A DNA stretch of 64,000 bases from Cyclobacterium xiamenense (lineage in GTDB: Bacteria; Bacteroidota; Bacteroidia; Cytophagales; Cyclobacteriaceae): the NCBI RefSeq assembly GCF_009467825.1, contig NZ_WIOK01000011.1:1-64000 (forward strand), written 5' to 3'. Under the pieces are notes generated by a model. The model saw only the letters and a program-made list of their open reading frames with translations, searched no databases and was not told the DNA's origin. Shown here piece after piece: positions 18,507 through 28,266 of the stretch; the first letter of the stretch is position 1, and every line of letters begins with the position of its first letter. The position numbers and the translations under genes were made by a program.

Positions 18507-19496
18507 TTATCCCCCCAAAAAGGACATGGACTTTTTCGGAATTTTTTTGCTTTGGGCTTCTGCTTCAAACCCATCTTTCGCTTTTCTGGCTACTGCCTGT
18601 ACGATTTCTTCGACAAGAAGGGCCTCAGTCACCCCGCTTCGAAGGACGTCGCGAAGATTGGCGACCGGTGGTCCATACAGGCAGGTTCGCAATTCGCCGG
18701 TGGCAGAAAGTCGAATTCTGTTGCAAGTGCCGCAAAAGGTTCGACTAAACGCGGGAATAATCCCGAAGCTACCTGCGTAACCCGGAACCCGGTAGTTGAC
18801 CGAAGTGCTGTTTTTTTCATCGGGGACCTTCACAAGGTCAGGGAAATGTCCCTTTATGTAGTCAAACAAGGCAATATGGTTCCAGGTGGGTGGCACAAAC
18901 GAACCGGTACCGTTAAAGGGCATTTCTTCCAAAAAGCGGACGGATATGGGTTGGGTTTCGGTCAATTTCACAAAGGGTAGGATGTCTTCCGTATTCTTAT
19001 TCCCGTCGACCACACAATTCAATTTGACAAGAAACCCTTCTTCTACTAACTTCAGAATACAGGCAAATACCTCTTCGAAGCGATCCCTGCGTGTGATTTG
19101 GTAAAACCGCTGTCGATCCAGTGAATCCAGCGAAATGTTGATTTTCCGAATGCCCAACGTTGCCAACTGTTTAATTTGGGAATTGGAGATCGACCCATTG
19201 CTGGTGAGGGTGATTTCTTTTAGTTCCGGGTGCCGGGAAAGTTGAGTCAAAAAGTCCATGATGCCCTTTCGGACAAATGGCTCGCCTCCCGTGATACGAA
19301 TTTTTTTGACCCCCAACGATAGAAAAAGCGTGCACAAGTAATCCAGTTCCTCGTAACTGAGCAGATCTTTTCGTTGAACAAAGTCGATGCCTTCCTCTGG
19401 CATGCAGTAGTAACACCTGAAGTTGCAACGATCCGTGACCGACAACCGCAGGTAATCCAGTGTTCTTCCGTAACTATCTGTCAGCGTTCCTCTCAT
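18507..19496 (-). CDS. moaA: GTP 3',8-cyclase (molybdenum cofactor biosynthesis protein A)
   Basis: 329-residue radical-SAM enzyme making 3',8-cyclo-GTP from GTP, first step of molybdenum cofactor synthesis. The SAM-cluster cysteines are Cys24, Cys28 and Cys31 (CNFRCYYC). The second 4Fe-4S cluster uses Cys255, Cys258 and Cys272. The C-terminus ends in the required Gly-Gly (SFLGG). MoaC, which works on the MoaA product, is not encoded nearby and must be elsewhere. 25 bp separate it from moaE. Confidence 0.97.
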   Translation of the reverse strand: MRGTLTDSYGRTLDYLRLSVTDRCNFRCYYCMPEEGIDFVQRKDLLSYEELDYLCTLFLSLGVKKIRITGGEPFVRKGIMDFLTQLSRHPELKEITLTSNGSISNSQIKQLATLGIRKINISLDSLDRQRFYQITRRDRFEEVFACILKLVEEGFLVKLNCVVDGNKNTEDILPFVKLTETQPISVRFLEEMPFNGTGSFVPPTWNHIALFDYIKGHFPDLVKVPDEKNSTSVNYRVPGYAGSFGIIPAFSRTFCGTCNRIRLSATGELRTCLYGPPVANLRDVLRSGVTEALLVEEIVQAVARKAKDGFEAEAQSKKIPKKSMSFLGG

Positions 19497-19521
19497 ACAA
19501 TTGGCGTATTCTTAATATTCA

Positions 19522-19935
19522 TTAAGGATGGGCATTTACCCAAACCGTATTATCCGTAAAATACTCTTTTTTCCAAATAGGAACCCTATTTTTCAATTCG
19601 TCAATCAGGTATCGGCTGGCTTCAAAGGCATCGTTTCTATGGGCGGTAGCGGTACCAATAACCACCACGGGATCACCTACTTTCTTATTTCCAAGCACAT
19701 GCACCATCAGCAATTTCTTTATTGGCCACCGTTCCATCGCCTCTGCGGCGATTTCCTCCATTTGGCGAATGGCCATGGGTTCGTATCCTTCAAACTTGAG
19801 TTGAACGACCGTTTTTCCATGGGCATGGTTTCGGACACTTCCGATGAATAGGTCGATACCCCCCGCCTCCGGGTGCTGAAGCCAGGAATACACTTCAGGT
19901 AGATTGATCTGACTGACCAGTTTTATTTGCTTCAT
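19522..19935 (-). CDS. moaE: Molybdopterin synthase catalytic subunit
   Basis: 137 residues from ATG 19935, one base after the moaD stop; an in-frame GTG at 19947 would overlap moaD. Hallmarks are the IGSVRNHAHG segment and the VPIWKKEYF block with the catalytic lysines. MoaE transfers sulfur from the MoaD thiocarboxylate to cyclic pyranopterin monophosphate, forming molybdopterin. The one-base gap from moaD suggests translational coupling, fitting the 2:2 heterotetramer. Confidence 0.95.
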   Translation of the reverse strand: MKQIKLVSQINLPEVYSWLQHPEAGGIDLFIGSVRNHAHGKTVVQLKFEGYEPMAIRQMEEIAAEAMERWPIKKLLMVHVLGNKKVGDPVVVIGTATAHRNDAFEASRYLIDELKNRVPIWKKEYFTDNTVWVNAHP

Positions 19936-19936
19936 T

Positions 19937-20176
19937 TCAACCTCCACTTACGGGTGGTAATAGGGCGATCTCTTGGTTTTCCGCTAGAAGCCGTTCGTCA
20001 GTTGCGTACTCCTGATCTACCGCAATGGCAAAACTTGAGAGATTTCCCATCTCCGGATAAGATGCCAAAATCCATTGCTTCAGACTTTTTACCGATGTGA
20101 TGCGTGCTTCTTGGGGTACCTGCAAGATTTGCTCCCCGATAATCTCCTTTGAAATTCCGAATAGAAGAATTTCCAT
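19937..20176 (-). CDS. moaD: MoaD/ThiS family sulfur carrier (molybdopterin synthase small subunit)
   Basis: 79-residue beta-grasp protein starting MEILLFGISKEI and ending in PPVSGG; the terminal Gly-Gly is adenylated and thiocarboxylated. A longer frame extends upstream to 20275, but the extra 33 residues do not fit the family, so ATG 20176 is chosen. First gene of the cofactor operon, immediately before moaE. The adenylating MoeB-type enzyme is not in the window. Confidence 0.92.
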   Translation of the reverse strand: MEILLFGISKEIIGEQILQVPQEARITSVKSLKQWILASYPEMGNLSSFAIAVDQEYATDERLLAENQEIALLPPVSGG

Positions 20177-20589
20177 AGCTGGTTTATTTGGTTTTATTAG
20201 GATGGTTAAATTTACATAATCGAATTTGATTAACCGCGAAAATAGGCCGGTTATTCTGTATGGAAATACCGGCACGCTAAATTTCTACTATGCGGTGACC
20301 TGTGCGGTACAATTCCTCATCCCTTCTACCGAATCTCCCAAATCGGATAAAGAAAAATAAATCGTAATTCTTTTAATTAAGCTTAAATTAAGGATTTTTA
20401 TTAGGGAAAAATACGAAAAAATAATGTAATATTTTGGGTTAACGCCAAATTTAATAAACTCTAGCGCTAACTAAAATAAATAATTCGAAATTCAAACGAT
20501 AATTTTATAAAAAAATTTAAATGAAGTAAAAAATTGTGATTTTTGGGAAAAATACATTACTTGTACCTGGTAATGTCATTATATAACCG
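20177..20589. promoter_or_regulatory. 413-bp AT-rich divergent regulatory region
   Basis: Separates the minus-strand moaD operon from the plus-strand ECF sigma gene and must hold both promoters. It is conspicuously AT-rich between 20340 and 20560. No perfect TTTG-N19-21-TAnnTTTG match was found; an approximate -7-like TATTTTG occurs near 20430. No gene is seen in it. Confidence 0.5.
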
Positions 20590-21183
20590 ATGTCAACTGA
20601 AAATATCAATTCGGTTCCTGAACTGGTAAGCTGTTTAAAGGAGGGGGACCGTGATGCCTTTCATCAGCTTTACGAGCTATTTGCTACCAAGATCCTTTGT
20701 ACCTGCAAAAAAATGTACCTGACCCATGAAGATGCAGAGGAGGTCGTTCAAGAAGTGTTTTTGAAGGTTTGGGAAAAAAGGCAAGGCTTGGACTGTACCC
20801 TGTCCTTTAATGCCTATCTTCTTACGATGATGCGCTCTTCCATTTTTAAACGTTCACGCAAACAAGCACTTGAAATCGCATACCAGAAATACCAGCTGAA
20901 TTATGGAGAGCGCGAAACGGGGAGTGTAGAACTGGAATTGGAGTACGAAGAGTTAAAGCATTTTTCGGAAAAAGCCATCGCGGCCTTGCCTAAGGGACAA
21001 CAGGAAGTGTTTAAATTGAAATTTACCGAGCACTTGACAGCCGATGAAATTGCCGGACGGTTGCAGCTTTCCAAACGAACCGTCGAGAATCAACTCTACA
21101 AAGCGACCAAAAGGCTAAAACAGGAGTTTTCGTCCAGTGATTTGATTCCTTCCGATCTCTTCGTCTTTTTGCTATTTTTCTAA
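20590..21183 (+). CDS. RNA polymerase ECF sigma factor (Bacteroidetes SusCD-type)
   Basis: 197-residue sigma-70 family ECF factor. Region 2 contains HEDAEEVVQEVFLKVWEK. Region 4 contains ALPKGQQEVFKLKF and the helix-turn-helix TADEIAGRLQLSKRTVEN. It precedes a FecR-type anti-sigma gene (130 bp) and a SusC transporter with an STN domain, the classic trans-envelope signalling arrangement. Substrate binding at the SusC/D complex is relayed to FecR, which frees this sigma factor. Predicted targets are the SusCD locus and the catabolic genes behind it. Confidence 0.95.
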   Translation: MSTENINSVPELVSCLKEGDRDAFHQLYELFATKILCTCKKMYLTHEDAEEVVQEVFLKVWEKRQGLDCTLSFNAYLLTMMRSSIFKRSRKQALEIAYQKYQLNYGERETGSVELELEYEELKHFSEKAIAALPKGQQEVFKLKFTEHLTADEIAGRLQLSKRTVENQLYKATKRLKQEFSSSDLIPSDLFVFLLFF

Positions 21184-21312
21184 TTCAATCTCCTTTTTAT
21201 TTTTTTATTTTAGTAAAAAAGCGTATTTCCTTAAAAAATATGGAAATATTGCGCTGCGCATAAGTAAATATCCTGTCTGGGGGATATATACCGTATAACC
21301 TAGCAGGCGAAG

Positions 21313-22338
21313 ATGAAAAGCTTTAATCAAAATTGGAAAGATTTTCACGAAGGCAAACTTTCAAAAAGCCAGGCGCGGGAATTTATTACGTACCTGGATA
21401 GTCCCGATGGGCATCGGGATTTTCAGCAATTGTTGAAAATGGTGTGGGGGACGGAGGCCAATGCAGGGCAGAAAGGCATGGGGTTGCCAGGCAAACCAGA
21501 ACCTCCGGAGCCGGGTAAGCGGCTGGATCGATCGGCTGAATCGCAACGGAAGCAAAGCAGAACTCCCCGGCGCATTGCTACCTGGCTTAGGTATGCGGCC
21601 TCTCTGGTTTTCTTTTTGCTGATGCTGCGTGAAATTGGATTCATGAATGAAGCGGCAGACACACAAAACAGTTCCGACAAGAAAGAACAGGCCGCTTGGG
21701 TAATTAAATCCAATCCAAAGGGAAGGAAATCGAAAATTCTATTACCAGATAGCTCTCTGGTCTTTTTAAATGCTGGCAGTGAACTCAGCTACCCGCGTAA
21801 TTTCACGGAAAACCGTCAGGTTCTGTTGCGAGGTGAAGCATTTTTTGAGGTAAAAAAGTACAAGCAGCAGCCATTTCTCGTAAAGACTGCTCACGTAACA
21901 ACCACCGTTTTAGGTACTTCTTTTAATATCAACACCGATTACCTGGAATCCACTGAAATTGCTTTGGCTACCGGTAAAATCAGTATACGAAATGACTATA
22001 CCGGTAAGGATATGCTTCTTCGTCCGGGTGAAGCCAGTCTCGTTTCCAGGGGAGAGCAACCCATGAAAAAATTTACTGTAGATCCGGCGAAAATTCCCTT
22101 ATGGACCGAGGGCGTTTTACATTTTGAAAAAGAACCCTTTGTGTTGGTCAAGAATAAGCTGGAGAATTGGTACGGCGTTGAAATCGCCGTGAATGGACCC
22201 GTGCCGGACGTGAAATGCTCCGGAACGTTCGAAAAGCAGGCGTATTTGTCGGATGTGCTTGCCGTTTTGGCGCACTCCGTGCGTTTTTCCTTCGATATTG
22301 AGGGTAAAAATGTGGTCATTTATCCCATATCAAGTTAA
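21313..22338 (+). CDS. FecR-family anti-sigma factor / signal transducer
   Basis: 341-residue inner-membrane regulator. Cytoplasmic N-terminal segment to about residue 90, one transmembrane helix at about 91-110 (WLRYAASLVFFLLML), a periplasmic FecR domain (about 130-235, including FEVKKYKQQPFLVKT and VLGTSFNIN) and a C-terminal DUF4974-type domain (about 270-340). It should receive a signal from the STN domain of the SusC protein encoded 45 bp downstream and control the ECF factor encoded upstream. The cytoplasmic part is longer and more Pro/Arg-rich than usual. Confidence 0.94.
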   Translation: MKSFNQNWKDFHEGKLSKSQAREFITYLDSPDGHRDFQQLLKMVWGTEANAGQKGMGLPGKPEPPEPGKRLDRSAESQRKQSRTPRRIATWLRYAASLVFFLLMLREIGFMNEAADTQNSSDKKEQAAWVIKSNPKGRKSKILLPDSSLVFLNAGSELSYPRNFTENRQVLLRGEAFFEVKKYKQQPFLVKTAHVTTTVLGTSFNINTDYLESTEIALATGKISIRNDYTGKDMLLRPGEASLVSRGEQPMKKFTVDPAKIPLWTEGVLHFEKEPFVLVKNKLENWYGVEIAVNGPVPDVKCSGTFEKQAYLSDVLAVLAHSVRFSFDIEGKNVVIYPISS

Positions 22339-22383
22339 GTTTTCTAAAAAATTACAAGCGTTTAAACCAATACCCAAAATCCC

Positions 22384-25300
22384 ATGAAACATGTTTTATT
22401 AAAACCGATTAAAAATCTGAAAGTCAGATTGCTGGCCTTTGGAATTTTATGCTTTCTGGTAGCACATACCGGCTATGCTTTTGACAGTGTCAAGAGTATC
22501 GAAGAAGTAATGATCAAGCTGGATATCAGGCAGGGAAGCCTGCAGGAGATTCTGGACCACATTGAGAGCAAAACTGATTACCGGTTTTTCTATACCGATA
22601 ATGGTATCGACGATGAGCAGATATTAAAACTAAACCAGGTAAAGGGCAGTGTTGCGGATATACTTAAAGAGTTGGCTCGGGAAAAACGCCTTCATTTCAA
22701 ACAGGTAAATAACACCATCAGTGTGCGTTTTCTTACCGAAAAAACCGCGCGAAAAGCGCTGGAAATCGTTGTGGAAGTGGCGGATATCGAGGTTTCAGGA
22801 AAGGTGGTGGATCCTTCCGGAGAGCCGTTGCCTGGGGTAGCCGTATCGGTATCCGGTACCAACATCGGTACCATTACCAATATCGACGGCGAGTTTACCC
22901 TGACTGCGCCGGAAGATGGTGTTTTGCAGGTATCCTATATTGGCTTTAGCACCCAACGGATTGAGATCAATTCCAGATCAATTATCAACATCACCCTTCA
23001 GGAAGACATCGCCGGACTGGAAGAAGTGGTCGTAACGGCATTGGGTATCAAACGAGAAGCGAAAAGTTTGGGGTACGCAACCTCTACGGTGGAATCCGAA
23101 GAAATGACCATCAACCGTACACCAAATTTCATGAACTCACTTCAGGGAAAGGTCGCCGGGGTAAACATTACGTCCATGGGTTCGGGACCACAAGGAAGTA
23201 GCAAGGTCAGAATCCGAGGCGTATCCTCTTTTGGCGGAAATAATTCCCCCTTGATCGTTGTAAACGGCGTACCCATCGACAATACCAACTTTGGTGTCAG
23301 CGGGGATGTTTCGGAAGTTGGTAGTAATCGAAACTCAGATAGTGGAGATGGACTGAGTAGTATTAACCCGGATGACATTACCTCCATGTCCGTTTTGAAA
23401 GGAGCAGCGGCATCTGCTTTGTACGGAGCCCGTGCAAAGGATGGGGTAATCATGATTACTACCAGAAACCGGGCCAGTGGATCAGGTATTCAGGTGGAAT
23501 TGAATACCAATTACACGAACGATACGCCGCTTGACTTTACCGATTACCAGTACGAATACGGTCAGGGAGAGGGTGGCATACGGCCCAATTCGCCCCGACC
23601 GGTATCCGGTGTCTGGAGTTTTGGAGAGCGATTTCAGCCGGGTATGACACAGATTTTGTTTGACGGCATAGAAGTTCCCTACGAGCCCCAACCCAATAAA
23701 ATCCGTGACTATTACCGAAATGGATCCACGTTTACAAACACCATTACGATTTCATCTGGCGGAGAGAACGGGGGGTTCAGCCTTTCGGCATCCAATATGG
23801 ACAGCAAGGCCATCCTTCCGGGATCAAACTATAACCGGAAGACAATCAACATGGGTTTCACCCAAAACTTCAAGAAGCTAACCGTTTCAGGAAACATCAA
23901 TTACTCCAAAGAAGACCGAATCAATCCTCCAAACATCGCCGAGCAGGATTTTAGTCCGGTGGTAATTTACACCTTGGCCAGTTCCATGCCCATGGATTTG
24001 CTCGAGCAATATGCCTTCGATGAAAATGGGGATGAATTTCCGTATTCCCGATTTACGAACCGTACCAATCCCTATTTTGCACTTTCCCGATTTGAGAACA
24101 ACGTGCGTGACCGGGTGTACGGCAACATTACCGCCAGGTACGACATCACGGATTGGCTGTACGCGCAGGGAAGAATCGGGCAGGATTTTTTCTCCAGGGA
24201 TTCGGAATACAATTTGCCCACTGGTTCGCGACGGCAGTCGGCGCCTCCTCCAGGCTTTGTAAACGGGCAATTTGTGCAGGACATGCGGACCTTCCGGGAA
24301 GTAAATGCTGACTTTCTAATTGGGATGGATAAAACGTTTGGCGATTTCGGGTTGTTGGTAAACCTTGGTGGAAACCAAATGTATCGGCGGCTAGATGTAA
24401 ACACGCTTCTCGGGGAAAACTTCTATACCCGTGACTTGTACACCATTGGTAACTCCAGCAAAATCACAACCAATTACACCATTTCGGAAAGGCAGGTTAA
24501 TTCACTCTATGCAAGTACCGAATTGTCCTACAAAGGATTCCTGTACGTAAATGGAACTGCCAGAAACGATTGGTTTTCTACCCTTTCTCCGGCGAATCGA
24601 AGCATTCTTTACCCTTCGATTACCGGTAGCTTTGTGTTTTCACAGGCCTTCGCTAACCTGCCCAATTGGATTTCATTTGGCAAACTTCGGGTAGCGTACG
24701 CGGAAGTAGGTAGCGATACGGATGTTCAACCCTATGCAAATAACCTGTTCTATAATATAAACCAGCAACAATTCCCCAATTCCAATGGCATTGCGCAACC
24801 GGTAGGATCCATCAGTGGATCGGTGGTTCCCAACGATAACCTTCGCCCCATGAGGGTCTCCGAACGGGAAATTGGGTTGGAGATGACGTTATTTGACAAC
24901 CTCCGGTTTGAAGTTTCCTACTACGATAAGTTGTCTTCCGACCAGATCCTGCAGGCGCAGGTTTCGGATGGGTCGGGGTACCTCAACCAGCTGATCAATG
25001 TCGGTGAGAGTAAAAATACGGGGCTAGAAATGTTTGCAGCCATCTCCCCAATCACCGGGCCTAATTTTAACTGGAATTTCAGTGCCAATGCTGCGTACAA
25101 CCAGTCCGAAGTATTGAGTCTGGGTGACGACGTGGAAGGCACGTTTATTACCGTTGGCCAAGCGGATTTTCACGGTGAGGTTCGGCAGGAAGTAGGCAAG
25201 CCCATGGCTCAATTGTACGGCTGGGGTTACCTTAGGGACGAACAGGGGAGACAGATCTTTGACCCAAATAATGGCCGCCCACTTCGTTCGACGGAGCAAT

Positions 25301-25845
25301 TGAACTTCGGAACAGCCATTCCCATCTGGGTCGGTGGCTTCACCAACAGTTTTAATTACAAGAACCTGAATTTTACTTTCCTAATCGACTATAAACTGGG
25401 CCACAAAATGATTTCCGGAACGCATACCAACGCCTACCGGCACGGTCTGGATAAGGCCACCCTCGAAGGCAGGGATCAGGGATTCGTCGTGGGTGACGGA
25501 GTAAATCCGAATGGTGAAATCAATACCGCACAATCTCCCATTCAAACGTATTACGAGACCATCCGATCCGGAAGAATGTCGGAGCAGTCCGTTTTCAACG
25601 CCGGATCCTGGCAACTACGCCAAGTGACCGTAGGGTATGATTTTACACCGCACCTTCCGGATAACAACTTTATACGCGGTTTGCGACTGAATTTGGTTTC
25701 CAATAATGTCGCTGTTCTGAAGCAGTGGGTGCCCCATATCCACCCCGATCAAAACGGGATTATCTCCGACAATAGAGCAGGCCTGGAGGCCACAGGATTG
25801 CCGGTAACCCGAAGCATTGGATTCAACTTAAATGTTAAATTTTAA
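22384..25845 (+). CDS. SusC/RagA family TonB-dependent outer-membrane transporter with STN signalling domain
   Basis: 1153-residue TonB-dependent receptor of the SusC type. A signal peptide is followed by a secretin/TonB N-terminal (STN) domain at about residues 40-105, a carboxypeptidase-regulatory-like domain at about 138-205 (starting VSGKVVDPSGEPLPG), the plug (from about 215, including LQGKVAGV and the SALYGARAKDG motif) and a 22-strand barrel ending in a terminal aromatic strand (GFNLNVKF). The STN domain links it to the FecR/ECF pair. It forms the import complex with the SusD protein encoded 51 bp downstream. Downstream genes suggest sugar acids or uronate-containing oligomers as cargo. 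Confidence 0.96.
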   Translation: MKHVLLKPIKNLKVRLLAFGILCFLVAHTGYAFDSVKSIEEVMIKLDIRQGSLQEILDHIESKTDYRFFYTDNGIDDEQILKLNQVKGSVADILKELAREKRLHFKQVNNTISVRFLTEKTARKALEIVVEVADIEVSGKVVDPSGEPLPGVAVSVSGTNIGTITNIDGEFTLTAPEDGVLQVSYIGFSTQRIEINSRSIINITLQEDIAGLEEVVVTALGIKREAKSLGYATSTVESEEMTINRTPNFMNSLQGKVAGVNITSMGSGPQGSSKVRIRGVSSFGGNNSPLIVVNGVPIDNTNFGVSGDVSEVGSNRNSDSGDGLSSINPDDITSMSVLKGAAASALYGARAKDGVIMITTRNRASGSGIQVELNTNYTNDTPLDFTDYQYEYGQGEGGIRPNSPRPVSGVWSFGERFQPGMTQILFDGIEVPYEPQPNKIRDYYRNGSTFTNTITISSGGENGGFSLSASNMDSKAILPGSNYNRKTINMGFTQNFKKLTVSGNINYSKEDRINPPNIAEQDFSPVVIYTLASSMPMDLLEQYAFDENGDEFPYSRFTNRTNPYFALSRFENNVRDRVYGNITARYDITDWLYAQGRIGQDFFSRDSEYNLPTGSRRQSAPPPGFVNGQFVQDMRTFREVNADFLIGMDKTFGDFGLLVNLGGNQMYRRLDVNTLLGENFYTRDLYTIGNSSKITTNYTISERQVNSLYASTELSYKGFLYVNGTARNDWFSTLSPANRSILYPSITGSFVFSQAFANLPNWISFGKLRVAYAEVGSDTDVQPYANNLFYNINQQQFPNSNGIAQPVGSISGSVVPNDNLRPMRVSEREIGLEMTLFDNLRFEVSYYDKLSSDQILQAQVSDGSGYLNQLINVGESKNTGLEMFAAISPITGPNFNWNFSANAAYNQSEVLSLGDDVEGTFITVGQADFHGEVRQEVGKPMAQLYGWGYLRDEQGRQIFDPNNGRPLRSTEQLNFGTAIPIWVGGFTNSFNYKNLNFTFLIDYKLGHKMISGTHTNAYRHGLDKATLEGRDQGFVVGDGVNPNGEINTAQSPIQTYYETIRSGRMSEQSVFNAGSWQLRQVTVGYDFTPHLPDNNFIRGLRLNLVSNNVAVLKQWVPHIHPDQNGIISDNRAGLEATGLPVTRSIGFNLNVKF

Positions 25846-25896
25846 GAAGGAATTGCTTCAACGAAACATTGTTATATCCGATTAAACGAAACTGAA

Positions 25897-27438
25897 ATGA
25901 AAAAGTCAACAATACTACACGTGTTTTTGGGGTTGGCGGTAGCCTTTTTCTCCGGCTCCTGCGACGAGGGCTTTGACGAAATGAATACCAATCCGGTTCG
26001 TCTTACCTCCATTGATCCCACCTTTCAATTGAATCAAGCCATAATTTCCAGTTCTCCGGGGTACAACAACCTTACCTATGAGACTACGATTGTCAGGCAG
26101 ATGATCACCCCCTTCCAGGGAGTGGGTACCGGCGGAAACCTGAATCAGGACAACCGTTCAGCCACCCAGGGCAACTGGCAAAATGGCTACCGAAACATCA
26201 TAAAAAACCTGGTAGACGGCATAGAAAACCTTCGGGATAGTCCCGAGCGCTCAAATCTACTCAGCATTATGCGTATTTGGAGAGCACATGCATTCATGAT
26301 GCTGACGGATACCTACGGGGATATTCCCTATACCGAGGCTGGTTTGGGATACATTGAAGGAAACGTATTCCCCAATTACGATTCCCAGGAATCCATCTAC
26401 ACCGACCTGTTAAACGATTTGGAAGCAGCGGTGCAAACATTGAACGAAGCCAATGACCCCATCAACCAGGAGATCATGTACAGCGGCAATATCGGACAAT
26501 GGCGAAGACTGGGCAACTCGCTGTTGCTGCGTGCCGCCATGCGCTTGGTGAAGGTAAACCCTTCTCGGGCACAGGAATTTGCCACCAAAGCAATCAACGG
26601 AGGCCTGATGCAATCCAATGAAGACAACGCCCTGGTGCGGCACAATGCCGATTACCGAAACAACGTGGGTACCAACCTAAACGGAGGCCAGGCACCTTTC
26701 TATTACCTCGATCAGGAATTTGTGAATTTTCTAAAAAGCAACAACGACCCGCGGTTGGAGTCCATTGCCGTTCGGTATGTCGGTGCCATGAGTGGGGGCG
26801 AACAAACGGAGGCAAATGCAGATCGCTCGCCAGAAGCGCAGGTAGGGATGCCCCAGGGATACGACAACACCACGATCATTCCGGTGGTGGAGGAAGCCGG
26901 GCTCGCCAGTTTGTTTGATTACAGTCAGTTAGACCGCAGGCGTCTGGGAAATCCCGAAGCGCCTAACTTTCTCGTGACCTATTCCCAAACCTTGCTACTT
27001 TGGGCAGAAGCGGTGGCGAGAGGCTGGGTGCAAGGAGATGCCGAACAGTTGTACCACGACGGGATTCGTGCCCATATGGAACAGATGGCGTATTGGCCTA
27101 ACGATACCGAAATCGCTTCGGAGGCGATCGAAGAATACATTCAGGCGCATCCCCTGGAATCCGGCAAGGAACTGGAACTGATCAACACCCAATATTGGGT
27201 ATCTTCCTTTCTGATAGGGCCCGAAACCTGGGCGAATTTTAGAAGGAGCGGGTACCCGGTGGTAAACCCAAATCCGTATCCGGGAAGCGATTTGCAATCA
27301 GAAGATTTTATCCGAAGACTGACCTATCCCGATTCGGAGCTAACAGTTAATTTTGAAAACGTGCAAGAAGCGACCAGCCGAATGGGTCCGGATATTTTGG
27401 ATACCCGGGTTTGGTGGGATGTCAATGTAGGATTTTAG
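25897..27438 (+). CDS. SusD/RagB family surface nutrient-binding lipoprotein
   Basis: 513-residue outer-membrane lipoprotein; lipobox FFSGSC with lipidated Cys22. The start of the mature protein (CDEGFDEMNTNP) is typical of the SusD-like 2 group. TPR-like helices such as IMRIWRAHAFMMLTDTYGDIPYTEA and LLLRAAMRLVKV are present. It caps the SusC barrel and captures the substrate. Length and gene order are standard for a SusCD pair. Ligand not deducible directly; context points to sugar acids. Confidence 0.95.
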   Translation: MKKSTILHVFLGLAVAFFSGSCDEGFDEMNTNPVRLTSIDPTFQLNQAIISSSPGYNNLTYETTIVRQMITPFQGVGTGGNLNQDNRSATQGNWQNGYRNIIKNLVDGIENLRDSPERSNLLSIMRIWRAHAFMMLTDTYGDIPYTEAGLGYIEGNVFPNYDSQESIYTDLLNDLEAAVQTLNEANDPINQEIMYSGNIGQWRRLGNSLLLRAAMRLVKVNPSRAQEFATKAINGGLMQSNEDNALVRHNADYRNNVGTNLNGGQAPFYYLDQEFVNFLKSNNDPRLESIAVRYVGAMSGGEQTEANADRSPEAQVGMPQGYDNTTIIPVVEEAGLASLFDYSQLDRRRLGNPEAPNFLVTYSQTLLLWAEAVARGWVQGDAEQLYHDGIRAHMEQMAYWPNDTEIASEAIEEYIQAHPLESGKELELINTQYWVSSFLIGPETWANFRRSGYPVVNPNPYPGSDLQSEDFIRRLTYPDSELTVNFENVQEATSRMGPDILDTRVWWDVNVGF

Positions 27439-27492
27439 TCATAAAATTCTAACTTTAGTACTTCTTACCAAATAACCAATCCATTTGATTGC

Positions 27493-28266
27493 ATGAAACA
27501 CCTAAAAAATCGCTTACAATCCGGAGAAACCTTAATCGGTTGCTGGTTGAATCTAGGAAGTTCGGTTACAGCCGAGATCGTAGGGCTCTCCGGATTTGAC
27601 TGGGTGCTAATTGATTTGGAGCATGGTGCAGGGGAGCCGAAAGACTTGCTGCACCAGCTTCAGGCACTCGAACATACCCGATCCACAGCCATTGTGCGGG
27701 TGGAGAGTTACCAAAAAGAACGCATTCACCGGGTATTGGACCTGGGTGCCGAGGGGGTCATGTGCCCTCGGATTTATTCCGCAGCAGAAGCCCGCCTGGC
27801 CGTCAGCGGCATGCATTACCCGCCCCTTGGAATCCGGGGGGTGGCAAAAATGGTTCGGGCAACTGGCTTTGGAAAGGATTTTGCCAGCTACAAATCCGGC
27901 ACTGCCGAAAACCTGCTGGGCATCATCCAAATAGAAACCAAAGAGGCGCTGGATGATCTCGATGAAATTGCGACAACTCCCGGTGTTGATGTGCTGTTTA
28001 TCGGACCGGCAGATCTTACCGTTGCCTTGGGAATTGACGGGGATTTAAATCATCCCCTGTTTCTGGAAGCGGTTGACCGGATTGTGAAAGCAGCCAAAAA
28101 TGCTTCGAAAGCCGTTGGAATTTTAATCTTCGATCCTGCGGATTTCGAAAAATACCAGCGACAGGGGATCCAATTGATCGCCTGCGGCTCGGATGCCACC
28201 TTTGTGGCAGCAGGTGCCCGGGAATTGCATCAATCGCTAAGCCAGTTTAAAAATAGCCCTTCATGA
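27493..28266 (+). CDS. garL: HpcH/HpaI-family class II pyruvate aldolase (2-dehydro-3-deoxyglucarate aldolase-like)
   Basis: 257-residue metal-dependent aldolase of the HpaI/GarL family. Catalytic and metal residues are placed as in E. coli GarL: His44 in DLEHG, Arg69 in IVRV, Glu148 in IQIET and Asp174 in GPADLT. It would cleave 5-keto-4-deoxy-D-glucarate to pyruvate and tartronate semialdehyde. The tartronate-semialdehyde reductase and glucarate dehydratase genes downstream support this over 4-hydroxy-2-oxoheptanedioate cleavage. Its stop overlaps the GntP start by four bases. A weak -7-like TAACTTTA at 27450 could give extra transcription after susD. Confidence 0.88.
   Translation: MKHLKNRLQSGETLIGCWLNLGSSVTAEIVGLSGFDWVLIDLEHGAGEPKDLLHQLQALEHTRSTAIVRVESYQKERIHRVLDLGAEGVMCPRIYSAAEARLAVSGMHYPPLGIRGVAKMVRATGFGKDFASYKSGTAENLLGIIQIETKEALDDLDEIATTPGVDVLFIGPADLTVALGIDGDLNHPLFLEAVDRIVKAAKNASKAVGILIFDPADFEKYQRQGIQLIACGSDATFVAAGARELHQSLSQFKNSPS

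Noticed and set aside
17907-18980. 357-codon open frame on the plus strand opposite moeA and moaA
   Set aside because: It is fully antisense to two well-conserved genes, has no family features and arises from codon bias of the coding strand.
16126-20176. Molybdenum cofactor riboswitch upstream of the moa operon
   Set aside because: The 413-bp region before moaD is AT-rich with no extended conserved GC-rich structure of the type expected for a Moco RNA.
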